From JADZAI01 sp047602465 (GTDB lineage: Bacteria; Pseudomonadota; Alphaproteobacteria; Micropepsales; Micropepsaceae): 64,000 nucleotides of DNA. Below the pieces are notes generated by a model. It did not search any database. It was not told the origin of the DNA and worked only from the letters and a program-made list of their open reading frames with translations. The stretch covers positions 1,736,001 through 1,800,000 of the forward strand of contig JASGHF010000001.1 in assembly GCA_047602465.1 (NCBI GenBank), given 5' to 3'. Below are positions 7,720 to 16,543 of this stretch, one piece after another. A program made the translations under genes and the position numbers. Position 1 is the first letter of the stretch; each line of letters opens with the position of its first letter.

Positions 7720-10152
7720 ATGGTCCGGCATTTCAACACGCTTGTGGCGCGGCAGGCAGGCTTCGGCCTGGCGCTGGCGCTTGCCTCGGCGGCCGAGGCG
7801 CAGGCCCAGGATGCCCCGGATAGCGGCGCTGCCGCTTTCGTCATGCCGCTCGCCATTGCCGGGCTGGTAGCGCTGGCGGTTTGCGGCGTGCTGTTCGCCA
7901 TCGGCGCGATCCAGCGCGGCCGGATGCGCGAAACGGCGCTGCGAGCCGAGGTCTCCAAGGCGCGCCAGCTGGCCGCCGAACGGAGCGCGCTTCTGCTCGC
8001 CAGCGACACGCCGCTTTATCTCTATCCGCCCGGCGCGGCGCGCCCGCGCATCTTCGGCCCCGACCAGGGGCGGCTGGAGCGTGTGCTGCGCGGGCCGGAC
8101 GGGCTGGCGCTCGCCGAAGCGATCAAGAAGCTGCGCCATTCTGGCGAACCCTTCACGATGAGCGCGCGCGACCCCGAACAAGGCCCGCTGCGCGCCCGCG
8201 GCCGCGCGGCGGGGCGCGAGAGCGCGATCTTTCTGGAAGGCAGCTATGCCGGCGACCCGCTGCTGTCGCCGCCGCCGCCGGAACCGGGTTTGGGCGGCGA
8301 CGGCGCGCTGGCCGCGATGTTCGACGCCGTGCCGACGCCGCTGGCGGCGCGCGGCCGCGGCGGCAAGCTGATCTATGCGAACCCCGCCTATGCCGAGGCG
8401 GCGGGCGCGGCGACCCCGGCGGCGGCCGTGGCGGCGCAGGCGAAGCTCTTTTCCGACGAGCCGAATCTGGCCGAAGCCGCGCTTTCGGCCGGAGCGCCCG
8501 TGACCGAGCGGCGTTTCGCCGTCATCGACGGGCAGCGCAAGGCGGTTGAGGTCACCGCCGCGCCGGCCGGGGATACCGTCGCCATCACCATCACCGATGA
8601 AAGCGCCGCCGCCGAAGCGCGCGACCGCCTGCAGCGCACGATCAACGCCTATGACGACACGCTGGACCGGCTGAAAACCGCCGTCGCCGTGTTCGGTCCG
8701 GACCAGAAGATCAGCTTCTACAACCGCGCCTATGTCGATCTGTGGCGGCTGGACCCGGCCTGGCTGAAGCAGAAGCCGACCGAGGGCGAGATTCTGGAGA
8801 AGCTGCGCGAAGGGCGCCGCCTGCCGGAAGAAAAGAGCTTCGCCGCCTTCAAGCGCGCCCGGGCCGAACTTTACGCCTCGATGACGGCCGCGCAGGAGGA
8901 GGTGTGGCACCTGCCGGACGGCGCGACGCTGCGGATCGCCGGACAGCCGCACCCGTTCGGCGGCCTCCTCTACATCTATGAGGACATGACCGAGCAGCTG
9001 AGCATGGAGCGGCGTTACAACGACCTCTTCAACGTGCAGCGCTCGACGCTCGACCATCTGCATGAAGGCGTCGCTTTCTTCGGCACCGATGGCCGCCTGA
9101 AGCTGTGGAACCTCGCCTTCGCCGATCTCTGGGGGCTGGAGCCTGAGCAGCTGTCGGGCGAGCCGCATTTCGAGAAGGTCGCGCTTCTCTGCGCGGCGCT
9201 CGGCGGCGACAGCAGCGACTGGGACCGCGTGCGCGGACAGGTGACGGGCGCGGCCGAGCGCATCGAGGTCAGCGGCGAGATGCAGCGCAGCGATGACGTG
9301 ACGCTGCACTTCGCCGCCGTGCCGATGCCCGACGGCGCGACGCTGATGAGCTTCGTCGACATGACGGACTCGCTGCGGGCCGAGCAGAGCCTGCTGGAGC
9401 GCAACGAGGCGCTGACCACCGCGGCGCGCCTGAAGACCGACTTCATCGGCCATGTCTCCTATCAGCTGATCGTGCCGCTGACCTCGATCATGGGTTTTGC
9501 GGAAGCGCTGAAGGCCGGCATCGCGGGCGAGGTGAGCGAGCGGCAGAACTACTATCTGGGCAACGTGCTGGCCGCCTCCGCCGAGTTGAAGACGCAGATC
9601 GACAACATGGTCGACCTCGCCGCGCTGGATGCGGGCGAACTGAAGCTGGATCTCAAGCCCGTCGAGCCGATCGAGTTCCTGACGACGCTGAAATCCATGG
9701 TGCAGGAACGCTGCAACAAGGAAGGGCTGGAGCTGATCATGGAGGCGCCGGAGGGCCTTGGACCCCTGAGCGCCGATCCGGCGCGGCTGAAGCAGGTGAT
9801 GTTCAACCTGCTGACCAACGCGATCAGCTATACGCCCTCAGGCGGCACCATCGAGTTCGGTGCGGCAGCGGAAGGCGCAGGGCTGCGCTTCTGGGTGCGC
9901 GATACCGGCCCCGGCTTCGAGCCGGAACAGCAGGCGCTCGCCTTCGAGCGCTTCGAGAGCCAGAAGGTGGGCGATGCGCCGCGCGGCACGGGCCTTGGCC
10001 TCGCACTGGTGCGCTCGATCGTCGAGCTGCATGGCGGCTGGGTCTCGCTGCGCTCCAAGAAGGGCGAGGGCACCGAGGTGACGTGTCACCTGCCGCGTTC
10101 GGGCGAAAGCCCGGCGCTGCCGGGCTTCGAAGGCATCGAGACGCCGTTCTGA
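7720..10152 (+). CDS. divL: DivL-like tyrosine pseudokinase, cell-cycle regulator
   Basis: This 810-residue protein has a membrane segment near residues 47-65, several PAS-like domains across about 190-560 (for example 'TAVAFGPDQ'-type and 'GVAFFGTDGRLKLWN' starts), then a histidine-kinase-like core. In the phosphoacceptor helix the usual His-Glu is replaced: 'HVSYQLIVPLTSIMGF' has Tyr581 where other kinases have His, followed by Gln. The ATP-binding lobe looks intact ('NLLTNAISYTPSGG', 'DTGPGF', 'GTGLGLALVRSIVELHGG'). A Tyr in this place is the hallmark of DivL, which in Caulobacter controls CckA and so CtrA. The position between ahcY and the tsaE-addAB block agrees with that assignment. Confidence 0.88.
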   Translation: MVRHFNTLVARQAGFGLALALASAAEAQAQDAPDSGAAAFVMPLAIAGLVALAVCGVLFAIGAIQRGRMRETALRAEVSKARQLAAERSALLLASDTPLYLYPPGAARPRIFGPDQGRLERVLRGPDGLALAEAIKKLRHSGEPFTMSARDPEQGPLRARGRAAGRESAIFLEGSYAGDPLLSPPPPEPGLGGDGALAAMFDAVPTPLAARGRGGKLIYANPAYAEAAGAATPAAAVAAQAKLFSDEPNLAEAALSAGAPVTERRFAVIDGQRKAVEVTAAPAGDTVAITITDESAAAEARDRLQRTINAYDDTLDRLKTAVAVFGPDQKISFYNRAYVDLWRLDPAWLKQKPTEGEILEKLREGRRLPEEKSFAAFKRARAELYASMTAAQEEVWHLPDGATLRIAGQPHPFGGLLYIYEDMTEQLSMERRYNDLFNVQRSTLDHLHEGVAFFGTDGRLKLWNLAFADLWGLEPEQLSGEPHFEKVALLCAALGGDSSDWDRVRGQVTGAAERIEVSGEMQRSDDVTLHFAAVPMPDGATLMSFVDMTDSLRAEQSLLERNEALTTAARLKTDFIGHVSYQLIVPLTSIMGFAEALKAGIAGEVSERQNYYLGNVLAASAELKTQIDNMVDLAALDAGELKLDLKPVEPIEFLTTLKSMVQERCNKEGLELIMEAPEGLGPLSADPARLKQVMFNLLTNAISYTPSGGTIEFGAAAEGAGLRFWVRDTGPGFEPEQQALAFERFESQKVGDAPRGTGLGLALVRSIVELHGGWVSLRSKKGEGTEVTCHLPRSGESPALPGFEGIETPF

Positions 10153-10156
10153 GGTC

Positions 10157-10477
10157 TTAGTGCTGCGAGGCCGGCAGGCGGACGATCAGGCCATCGAGAT
10201 CGTCCGACAGCTTGATCTGGCACGAGAGGCGCGACTGCTCGGTCACCTCGTTGGCGAAATCCAGCATGGTCTGTTCCATGTCGGACTTCTCGGCGATCTT
10301 GTCGGCGAAAGCGGGGTCGACATAGACGTGGCAGGTCGCGCAGGCGCAGGCCCCGCCGCAATCGGCGTCGATGCCCGGCACCAGGTTCTTCACCGCAGCT
10401 TCCATAACCGTCAGGCCGTTCGCGGCCTCGATGTCATGTTCCTTGCCGTTGTGCTCGATGAATTTGACCTTGGCCAT
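10157..10477 (-). CDS. 2Fe-2S ferredoxin, adrenodoxin/FdxB type
   Basis: This is a 106-residue soluble ferredoxin. The cluster ligands are in 'DADCGGACACATCHVYV' (three Cys with the C-x5-C-x2-C spacing) and a fourth Cys in 'SRLSCQIKL'. The adrenodoxin-like 'MAKVKFIEHNG' start and acidic C-terminal half fit electron-donor ferredoxins for Fe-S assembly or P450-type oxygenases. It is convergent with divL, 4 bases apart. A ferredoxin reductase is encoded at 13673, a plausible but unproven partner. Confidence 0.93.
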   Translation of the reverse strand: MAKVKFIEHNGKEHDIEAANGLTVMEAAVKNLVPGIDADCGGACACATCHVYVDPAFADKIAEKSDMEQTMLDFANEVTEQSRLSCQIKLSDDLDGLIVRLPASQH

Positions 10478-10499
10478 TCCTCGGCGATCCCCTCAGTTT

Positions 10500-10524
10500 T
10501 GCGGACTTGAGGTCCGCATTTTTT
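10500..10524 (+). terminator. Terminator-like hairpin facing right, upstream of the ferredoxin start
   Basis: A 7-bp perfect stem (TGCGGAC / GTCCGCA) with a 5-base loop is followed by six T on the plus strand. It lies 22 bases before the ferredoxin start, on the opposite strand to that gene. It can stop plus-strand readthrough coming from divL across the ferredoxin gene. Confidence 0.7.
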
Positions 10525-10902
10525 GCCTGTGTGGGCGGTAGAAATCATGGGCCTGCCCAATTGGCAAGGCCGCCGCCCCACCGTCGAGCATGGAGATTCC
10601 GGCGCCTCCCGTCACCCCAGAACAGACGGTGCGGCTGAAGAAAATGCTGCGCCGCAATGTCGTGACTTGCTGCGGCGGCGATGGGTACCGGCGCCGCCGG
10701 ACGAAACAAAAATGGACCGGAGCGTCTAAAAAAACAAGAAAAGACAATGGCTTGACCTTTCCGCAGACGTAAATTGCAAGTGACTTGGAAAACACGCTTG
10801 CTCGCCAAGCTCACGCAAAGTCGACCAATCACACCGGAGAAGCTTGCTCCATCGCTGCGATGCACAGCACGATTTGCCGACGAAGTTGCGTCACGAGCGT
10901 CT
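10525..10902. other. Intergenic region without a recognised gene
   Basis: About 380 bases between the ferredoxin leader and the FixJ-like regulator. It is richer in A/T than its neighbours, with an A-rich stretch around 10725-10750. Open frames exist but none has a family-like sequence. It probably holds promoters for both flanking genes; no clear operator was identified. Confidence 0.5.
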
Positions 10903-11565
10903 ATGTCCGGTTCTCTGGTTTGCATCATTGATGACGACGAATCTGTCCGGACATCGGTAGACAGCCTGCTGAGATCGATTGGACTGCAGACGGCGGCCTT
11001 CGTTTCGCCGATCGATTATCTCGCGGCGCACCACGCCACCGCTCCGCACTGCCTGGTGCTCGACATGCGGATGCCCGGCATGAGCGGGCTGGATTTCCAG
11101 CGCCGCCTCAAGGAAAGCGGCGATGAGGTGCCTATCGTTTTCCTGTCGGGCCATGCCGATGTGCCGGCCGCCGTTTCCGCCATGAAGGCCGGCGCGGTCG
11201 AGTTCCTGACCAAGCCCTTTCGTGAGCAGGATCTGCTGGATGCGATCGCGACCGCACTGGACCGCGAGCGCGTCCGTCGCGACGAAGCGCGCGAGCTGGA
11301 GGCGCTGCGCGCGGCCTATGCGCGGCTGACCGACCGTGAGCGGCAGGTGATGACGGCGGTCGTCGCGGGACGCCTGAACAAGCAGATCGCAGGCGCACTG
11401 AGCCTCAGCAAAGTCACGGTGAAGATGCATCGCGGGCGCGCGATGCGGAAAATGGGCGCGATGTCGGTCGCCGACCTCGTCCGCATGGCCGGACGGCTCG
11501 GCATCCGCGCGCCGCAACCAGCCGCCATGGCGGCCGCGATCAGGCCGCTGCTGCGGGAAGCGTAA
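10903..11565 (+). CDS. FixJ/LuxR-type two-component response regulator
   Basis: This 220-residue regulator has an N-terminal receiver domain with the acidic pocket in 'VCIIDDDESVR', phosphoacceptor Asp54 in 'LVLDMRMPGMSG' and Lys in 'FLTKPF'. A C-terminal LuxR/FixJ helix-turn-helix follows ('LTDRERQVMTAVVAGRLNKQ', then 'LSKVTVKMHRGRAMRKM'). The ATG at 10903 is chosen because the receiver fold starts directly after it; a TTG 129 bases upstream would add unrelated sequence. Its 3' end overlaps that of the convergent kinase gene by 26 bases, suggesting a cognate pair. Confidence 0.93.
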   Translation: MSGSLVCIIDDDESVRTSVDSLLRSIGLQTAAFVSPIDYLAAHHATAPHCLVLDMRMPGMSGLDFQRRLKESGDEVPIVFLSGHADVPAAVSAMKAGAVEFLTKPFREQDLLDAIATALDRERVRRDEARELEALRAAYARLTDRERQVMTAVVAGRLNKQIAGALSLSKVTVKMHRGRAMRKMGAMSVADLVRMAGRLGIRAPQPAAMAAAIRPLLREA

Positions 11566-12952
11566 CGGTCACGCGCGCGCCCTGAATCAAGGCCATGGCG
11601 GCGATGCGGCCTCCATGCGCCTCGGCGATCGATCGCGCGATCACAAGGCCAAGGCCCATGCCGCCCGGCTTGGTGGAGAAGAAGGCTTCGAAGGCGCGCG
11701 AATGGCCCTCCTCGCCGAAGCCGATGCCGCGATCCTCGACCGCCAGGACAATTTCGCCCCGATAGGCCTGGGAAGACAGCGTGACGACGCGGGTATCGCA
11801 GCCGATGCTGGCCTCGATCGCATTCTTCGCGAGGTTCACCAATAGCTGGCGCAGCTGCGCCGGATCGGCATCGACCGTCAGCGGGGCCGCGCCCGCTTGC
11901 ACCGAAAGCGCAACGCGCGCCATGTCGGCCTCGTCGTGCAGGATCGAGGCGACCTCGGCGATCATGGCGCCGGTATCGACGGCCTCGCGCGGCCGTACTT
12001 CGCGCCGGATGAGGTCGCGCGTCGCGGTGACGATCTCGCCGGCGCGGCGCGCATCGCTGAGAATGCGCTCTGCGCAGGCGGCTGCTTCCCCCGCGTCGGG
12101 CGGTTCGTGGCGCAGCCAGTTCAATGCCGCCGTCGCGCCGGTGGCGATGGAGGTCAGCGGTTGGCGGATCTCATGCGCGACGGATTCGGCGAGCATCGCG
12201 ACCGACAGCGAACCGCACTCCTCGGCGAGCGCCAGTCGCGTGGCCGAAAGCTCGGCCTCGATGCGCGCCTGCGTTCTGGCGATTTCCCGCGCTGTTTCGG
12301 CGCGGGCGCGCCAGGCGATCTCGAAAGCGTTCCGGCGCGCCACGTTGAACAGCATGAGAATCAGCGTGAGGTGGAACAGCGCCATGATCACCAGCGCATC
12401 GAACACCGGCATGCCGGGCGAGATGTAATCGACGATCGCAAAGAAGGCGAAAAGTCCGAGCGAAGCGACGAAGAAACAGCCTGACACGACGAGCGAGGTG
12501 CGCGGAGCGAGCCAGCCTGCGTTTTGGAGATAGACGACCGCCAGCCACGGCATCCACAGCAGCGTGCGTTCCGGCGCGCCGCCGATGGCATAGTTGATAA
12601 GCACCGTGCCGGCGATGAAGAGCAATGACATCACCTGCGCCGCCCACCAGGCGGCGCGCGAGCGCGGCAGCAACATGCTGGACGCCGTCGCGATCATCAG
12701 CGCGACGTTGAGCGAGATCTCGAACGGGCCGGGATCGACCTGACGCACCGAGACGAAGAGATTGTAGAGCGTGGCGACAAGGATGATCGCGCCGACCATC
12801 GGGGCCGTCAGCAGATCGGGGAGGCGCGGGCCACTGCCAAGGTTCGGCCCCGAAGCGAGCGGCCCATCATAGGCGCCGGAATCAGGAACACGGCGCGATG
12901 CAACCAATCGGAAGCCTTTCCATCTGGACGCAGCCGCCGCCAACGTCTGCAA
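11540..12952 (-). CDS. Membrane-bound sensor histidine kinase
   Basis: This 470-residue protein has about six hydrophobic segments in residues 50-205, a coiled linker (about 208-245), then the phosphoacceptor box 'AESVAHEIRQPLTSIATGA' with His260, of the FixL/HPK4 style (HEIRQPL). The ATP lobe shows 'NLAKNAIEAS', 'EDRGIGFGEEG', and 'GMGLGLVIARSIAEAHGG'. It has no PAS or heme domain, so it is not FixL itself; the sensing part is the membrane region. It is convergent with, and overlaps, the FixJ-like regulator, its likely partner. Confidence 0.9.
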   Translation of the reverse strand: MQTLAAAASRWKGFRLVASRRVPDSGAYDGPLASGPNLGSGPRLPDLLTAPMVGAIILVATLYNLFVSVRQVDPGPFEISLNVALMIATASSMLLPRSRAAWWAAQVMSLLFIAGTVLINYAIGGAPERTLLWMPWLAVVYLQNAGWLAPRTSLVVSGCFFVASLGLFAFFAIVDYISPGMPVFDALVIMALFHLTLILMLFNVARRNAFEIAWRARAETAREIARTQARIEAELSATRLALAEECGSLSVAMLAESVAHEIRQPLTSIATGATAALNWLRHEPPDAGEAAACAERILSDARRAGEIVTATRDLIRREVRPREAVDTGAMIAEVASILHDEADMARVALSVQAGAAPLTVDADPAQLRQLLVNLAKNAIEASIGCDTRVVTLSSQAYRGEIVLAVEDRGIGFGEEGHSRAFEAFFSTKPGGMGLGLVIARSIAEAHGGRIAAMALIQGARVTVTLPAAAA

Positions 12953-12995
12953 CCTTGCGCCATCACACTAGCCCTGCCGACAGCGCGCCGCGCCT

Positions 12996-13007
12996 ATACC
13001 AAGGTAT
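12996..13007. promoter_or_regulatory. Short inverted repeat in divergent intergenic region, possible operator
   Basis: Two 5-bp arms (ATACC and GGTAT) separated by AA lie between the divergent kinase (start 12952) and receiver-protein genes. LuxR/FixJ-type regulators often bind short inverted repeats of this size, and one is encoded next door. The assignment is a guess from position and symmetry. Confidence 0.35.
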
Positions 13008-13121
13008 GGGCCGGGCGATCCGAGAGTAGAATTTCCCTGTCCCGCGCAGGGTCTTAGCATCGGCGGCATGGAGGTTCCCTTCCTCCCTCGCGCAAGACGC
13101 TCTCAACCCCCGTTGAAGTCG

Positions 13122-13670
13122 ATGTCCGAATCCTGGTTCAGCTCCTTTCCAGTCCTCAGCCGCAACGCCGTTCTGGAAAGTCAGGGCATCCTCGTCGTGG
13201 AGCCGCAGACGTCCATGTTGCGGCTCATGCGCGAGTTTTTATCCGATATCGGCGCGCGCGGCCTGACCGGCACAATGACGGCCGAGGACGCGCTGCTGAA
13301 GTTGCAGGAGCGGCCCTTCGCGCTGGTCATCGCCGATGTGCGGTTGTCCGATCTCGACGGCATCGAACTGACGCGCCAGATGCGTTACGGCTTCCGCGAT
13401 GGGCGGCGGCGCACGCCGGTGCTGCTGACGATGGAGATGGCGACGGCCGGGCGCATCCGCGAGGCCCGCGATGCCGGGGTCAACGAGATCCTGTTGAAAC
13501 CGTTCAACCTGCAGGGGCTGGAGCGGAAGGTCTCGGCGGCGCTGACCGACCGCCGCGCCTTCATCGAGACGTTGCACTATACCGGCCCGGAACGGCGGCG
13601 CGACGCGGCGCGGGCCCATCGCGGGCCGTTCCGCCGCAAAAGCGATATCAGCACGAACGTCCTGGTCTGA
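13122..13670 (+). CDS. Single-domain response regulator (CheY-like receiver)
   Basis: This protein of about 182 residues consists of a receiver domain with no recognisable output domain. The phosphoacceptor is Asp72 in 'LVIADVRLSDLDGIELTR' and the conserved lysine is in 'EILLKPFNL'. The acidic pocket, usually two acidic residues, reads 'VVEPQT'. The C-terminal tail is rich in Arg ('TGPERRRDAARAHRG'). A start at 13068 would add 18 residues; 13122 is preferred because the fold begins after it. It is divergent from the kinase at 11540-12952 and could take part in the same phosphorelay. Confidence 0.82.
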   Translation: MSESWFSSFPVLSRNAVLESQGILVVEPQTSMLRLMREFLSDIGARGLTGTMTAEDALLKLQERPFALVIADVRLSDLDGIELTRQMRYGFRDGRRRTPVLLTMEMATAGRIREARDAGVNEILLKPFNLQGLERKVSAALTDRRAFIETLHYTGPERRRDAARAHRGPFRRKSDISTNVLV

Positions 13671-13672
13671 CG

Positions 13673-14887
13673 TCAGGGCATGAAGCTCTTCATCGGCACG
13701 GAAAGATCGGCCAGTTTGGCCGGGTCGGCGGCGCGTTTCTGGGCGATCATCATGCGGCCGATCATGTATTCGGGCGCCGCGTTGACGGCATCGACCGCCA
13801 CGACATGGCCGTCGCGGAGGTAGAAAGCCGCAAATTTCCGGCTCGCCGGGTCGCCGCGCAGGACCACCTCATCGCCCGGGGCCGAGAGGCCGGCGATCTG
13901 GAGCTTCAGATCGTACTGGTCCGACCAGAACCAGGGCACCTCGGCATAGGCCCTGGGCTTGCCGGTGATGGCGAGCGCGGCGGCCTTGGCCTGATCGATG
14001 GCGTTCTGGACCGATTCGAGCCGCAGACGCCGCCCGAGCAGCGGGTTGGGATGATTGGCGCAGTCGCCGATCGCATAGACGTCGGGGTCGGAGGTGCGGG
14101 CGTGTTCGTCGACCACGATGCCGTTCTCGCAGACGATACCGGCAGCCTGGGCCACCTCCTGCTCGGGCAGGATGCCGATGCCGGCGATCACCAGATCGGC
14201 GGCGATGTCGCCGCCCGCCGTGTGGACCGTCACGCCGCCATCCGGCCCGGCGGCGAAGCCATGGACGCCGGTGCGGGTGAGGATTTCCACGCCCTCGGCG
14301 CGGTGAACGCCTTCGAAGAAGCCCGAGATCTGCTGTGACGTGACGCGCTGGAGGCAGCGTTCCAGCGCCTCGACCACCGTCACCTTCAGGCCGCGCCTGG
14401 CCGCGACCGCCGCCGTTTCCAGCCCGATATAGCCGCCGCCGACGACGACCAGCCGCTTGCCCGCGACGAAGTGCGGCTGGATCGCCTTCACGTCGGCGAT
14501 GCCGCGCAGATAGAAGATGCCCGGCACATCGGCACCGGGCACGGTGAGCTTGCGCACCCGGCTGCCGGTGGTGAAGGCCAGCGTTTCGTAGGGGAGGCTC
14601 GCGCCGTCCGACAGCGTGACGGTTTTCGCATCCAGATCGACCGCCATGGCGCGGGTGTTGAGGATGAGGGCCGCGTTCGCCTGGGCGTAGAATTCCGGCG
14701 GACGGATGAACAGCCGGTCCTCCTCCAGTTCGCCCGACAGGAACTTCTTCGACAGCGGCGGGCGTTGATAGGGCGGATAGGCCTCGTCGCCGACCACGGT
14801 GATGGGGGCGGCATAGCCTTCGGACCTGAGGCTCGCGACAAGCTGCGAAGCGGCCTGTCCCGCGCCGATGATCACCGTTCCCGCCAT
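13673..14887 (-). CDS. FAD-dependent ferredoxin reductase (NAD(P)H-dependent)
   Basis: This 404-residue flavoprotein is of the rhodocoxin/putidaredoxin reductase type. It has an N-terminal FAD motif 'VIIGAGQAASQLVASLR', 'YQRPPLSKKFL', a second dinucleotide motif 'LVVVGGGYIGLETAAVAARRG' for NAD(P)H near residue 145, 'VYAIGDCANHP' near 270 for FAD, and a C-terminal reductase domain. It would pass electrons to a 2Fe-2S ferredoxin, for which the protein at 10157-10477 is a local candidate. It is convergent with the receiver gene, with 2 bases between stops. Confidence 0.93.
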   Translation of the reverse strand: MAGTVIIGAGQAASQLVASLRSEGYAAPITVVGDEAYPPYQRPPLSKKFLSGELEEDRLFIRPPEFYAQANAALILNTRAMAVDLDAKTVTLSDGASLPYETLAFTTGSRVRKLTVPGADVPGIFYLRGIADVKAIQPHFVAGKRLVVVGGGYIGLETAAVAARRGLKVTVVEALERCLQRVTSQQISGFFEGVHRAEGVEILTRTGVHGFAAGPDGGVTVHTAGGDIAADLVIAGIGILPEQEVAQAAGIVCENGIVVDEHARTSDPDVYAIGDCANHPNPLLGRRLRLESVQNAIDQAKAAALAITGKPRAYAEVPWFWSDQYDLKLQIAGLSAPGDEVVLRGDPASRKFAAFYLRDGHVVAVDAVNAAPEYMIGRMMIAQKRAADPAKLADLSVPMKSFMP

Positions 14888-15005
14888 GAGCGGCTCCCCC
14901 TGAATTTCAGGCGGCGGACCCTGCCGGAAGCGGCGCGGATTATCAACGCATCAGGGCGTGAAACCGGACGTTGCCGCAGCGCCGCCGCCTGGGGCAAAAG
15001 GGGGC

Positions 15006-15479
15006 ATGCAGGCAGCGATTCAGGGCGGAGAAACAGTGATCGGGTTGCCCGATCTCGACGCCGTCGACCGCCTCGGCGCCGCCATAGCGCGGCGCCTGAC
15101 GGCGGGGGACGCCGTGCTGCTGCAGGGCGACCTCGGCGCGGGAAAAACGACCCTTGCCCGCGCGATTCTGCTGGCGCTTGGCCATACCGGCGAGACGCCT
15201 TCGCCGACCTTCACATTGCTGCAAAGCTACGACCTTGCACTGCCCATCGCCCATCTCGACCTCTATCGCCTGAAGCGGCCCGAAGAGATCGAGGAGCTGG
15301 GTCTGGACGATGCCCTCAACCAGGGCGCGGCGCTGATCGAATGGCCCGAACAGGCGGACGGCTATCTCCCCGCCGATGCTTTGAGCGTGGCGCTGTCCAG
15401 CGAGCCGCGCCGTGCGATGCTGTCGGGCGGCGGACGCTGGCCAGCGCTGATCCCCGGCATCGCGAAAGACGCCGCATGA
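15006..15479 (+). CDS. tsaE: tRNA threonylcarbamoyladenosine biosynthesis ATPase TsaE
   Basis: This 157-residue ATPase acts with TsaB and TsaD to make t6A at position 37 of ANN-decoding tRNAs. The P-loop is 'LLQGDLGAGKTTLARAIL', followed by 'SPTFTLLQSY' and 'IAHLDLYRL', all signatures of TsaE. The ATG at 15006 gives a normal length; a GTG at 14958 would add 16 residues. Its stop overlaps the start of amgK (ATGA), the first in a chain of overlapping genes. Confidence 0.94.
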   Translation: MQAAIQGGETVIGLPDLDAVDRLGAAIARRLTAGDAVLLQGDLGAGKTTLARAILLALGHTGETPSPTFTLLQSYDLALPIAHLDLYRLKRPEEIEELGLDDALNQGAALIEWPEQADGYLPADALSVALSSEPRRAMLSGGGRWPALIPGIAKDAA

Positions 15480-16543
15480 GCCGCGAAGACGAAATCACCG
15501 CCTTCCTCACCCGCGCCGGTTGGGGCGCGGCGGCGCGCGACGCTCTGCCGGGCGACGCCTCGACGCGCTCCTATGAGCGGCTGACGCTGGATGGACGTCA
15601 CGCCATGCTGATGAACCAGCCGCGTTCGGTGGAGACCGCGCCCTGCCCTCCGCAAGCGGACGCGAAGGAACGCGCGGCGCTCGGCTATAACGCGCTGGCG
15701 CGTCTCGCGGCGGGGCGGGTGGATGCCTTCACCGCCTGCGCCCGCTATCTGACCTCGCGCGGCCTTTCCGCTCCGGAGATCTACTACGCGGAGGCCGGAC
15801 AGGGTCTCGCGGTCATCGAAGATCTCGGCGATGCGCTGTATGCCCGCCTGATCGAGACCGGCACGGATGAAGCGCCGCTCTACGACGCCGCCATCGATGC
15901 GCTGCTGGTGCTGCATGCCGAAACGCCGCCGGATGTGTTGCCGGGCGATTGGCCGCTGCTCTCCTATGACGACCTCGCGCTGAAGACGGCGCAGGACATA
16001 TTCACCGAATGGATGCCGCGCTTCCGCAATCTCACCTTTGACGATGCGGCGCGCGCCGCCTGGGAGACGGCATGGGCGCCGATCCGGGCGCGCGGCGCGG
16101 CGAACGCCACCGTTTTCTGTCATCGCGACTATCACGCCGAGAATCTGATCTGGCTGCCCGACCGCAGCGGTGCGGCCCGCGTCGGCATGCTCGACTTCCA
16201 GGACGCGGTGAAGGCGCACAAGGCCTGGGATCTTTCCATGCTGCTGCATGACGCGCGGCGCACCGTTTCGGCAGAGATGGAAGCACGCTGCCTTGAGCGC
16301 TATCTCGCCGCGTCCGGTGCAGACCGCACGGCGTTTCGCGCCGACTATCACGCGCTGGGGGCGCTCAACATCGTCCGCATTCTGGGCATCTTCGCCCGTC
16401 TGGTGACGCGAGATGGCAAGCCGCGCTATGCCGCATTCATGCCGCGCCTGTGGACCTATCTCGACCGCTGCTTCGCCGATCCGGCGCTCGCCGCCGTGAA
16501 AGCGTGGTTCGATGCCTATGTGCCTGCGGAGGCCCGGACGTGA
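15476..16543 (+). CDS. amgK: Cell wall sugar kinase AmgK (N-acetylmuramate/N-acetylglucosamine kinase)
   Basis: This 355-residue protein has the aminoglycoside-phosphotransferase fold: catalytic 'VFCHRDYHAENLIWL' (HxD...N) and the metal-binding 'VGMLDFQDAVKAHKAWDL'. In this family AmgK phosphorylates N-acetylmuramic acid at the anomeric position, feeding MurU and bypassing de novo UDP-MurNAc synthesis. The call rests mainly on the neighbour: the next gene overlaps by four bases and is a MurU-like uridylyltransferase. Start at ATG 15476, overlapping the tsaE stop. Confidence 0.88.
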   Translation: MSREDEITAFLTRAGWGAAARDALPGDASTRSYERLTLDGRHAMLMNQPRSVETAPCPPQADAKERAALGYNALARLAAGRVDAFTACARYLTSRGLSAPEIYYAEAGQGLAVIEDLGDALYARLIETGTDEAPLYDAAIDALLVLHAETPPDVLPGDWPLLSYDDLALKTAQDIFTEWMPRFRNLTFDDAARAAWETAWAPIRARGAANATVFCHRDYHAENLIWLPDRSGAARVGMLDFQDAVKAHKAWDLSMLLHDARRTVSAEMEARCLERYLAASGADRTAFRADYHALGALNIVRILGIFARLVTRDGKPRYAAFMPRLWTYLDRCFADPALAAVKAWFDAYVPAEART

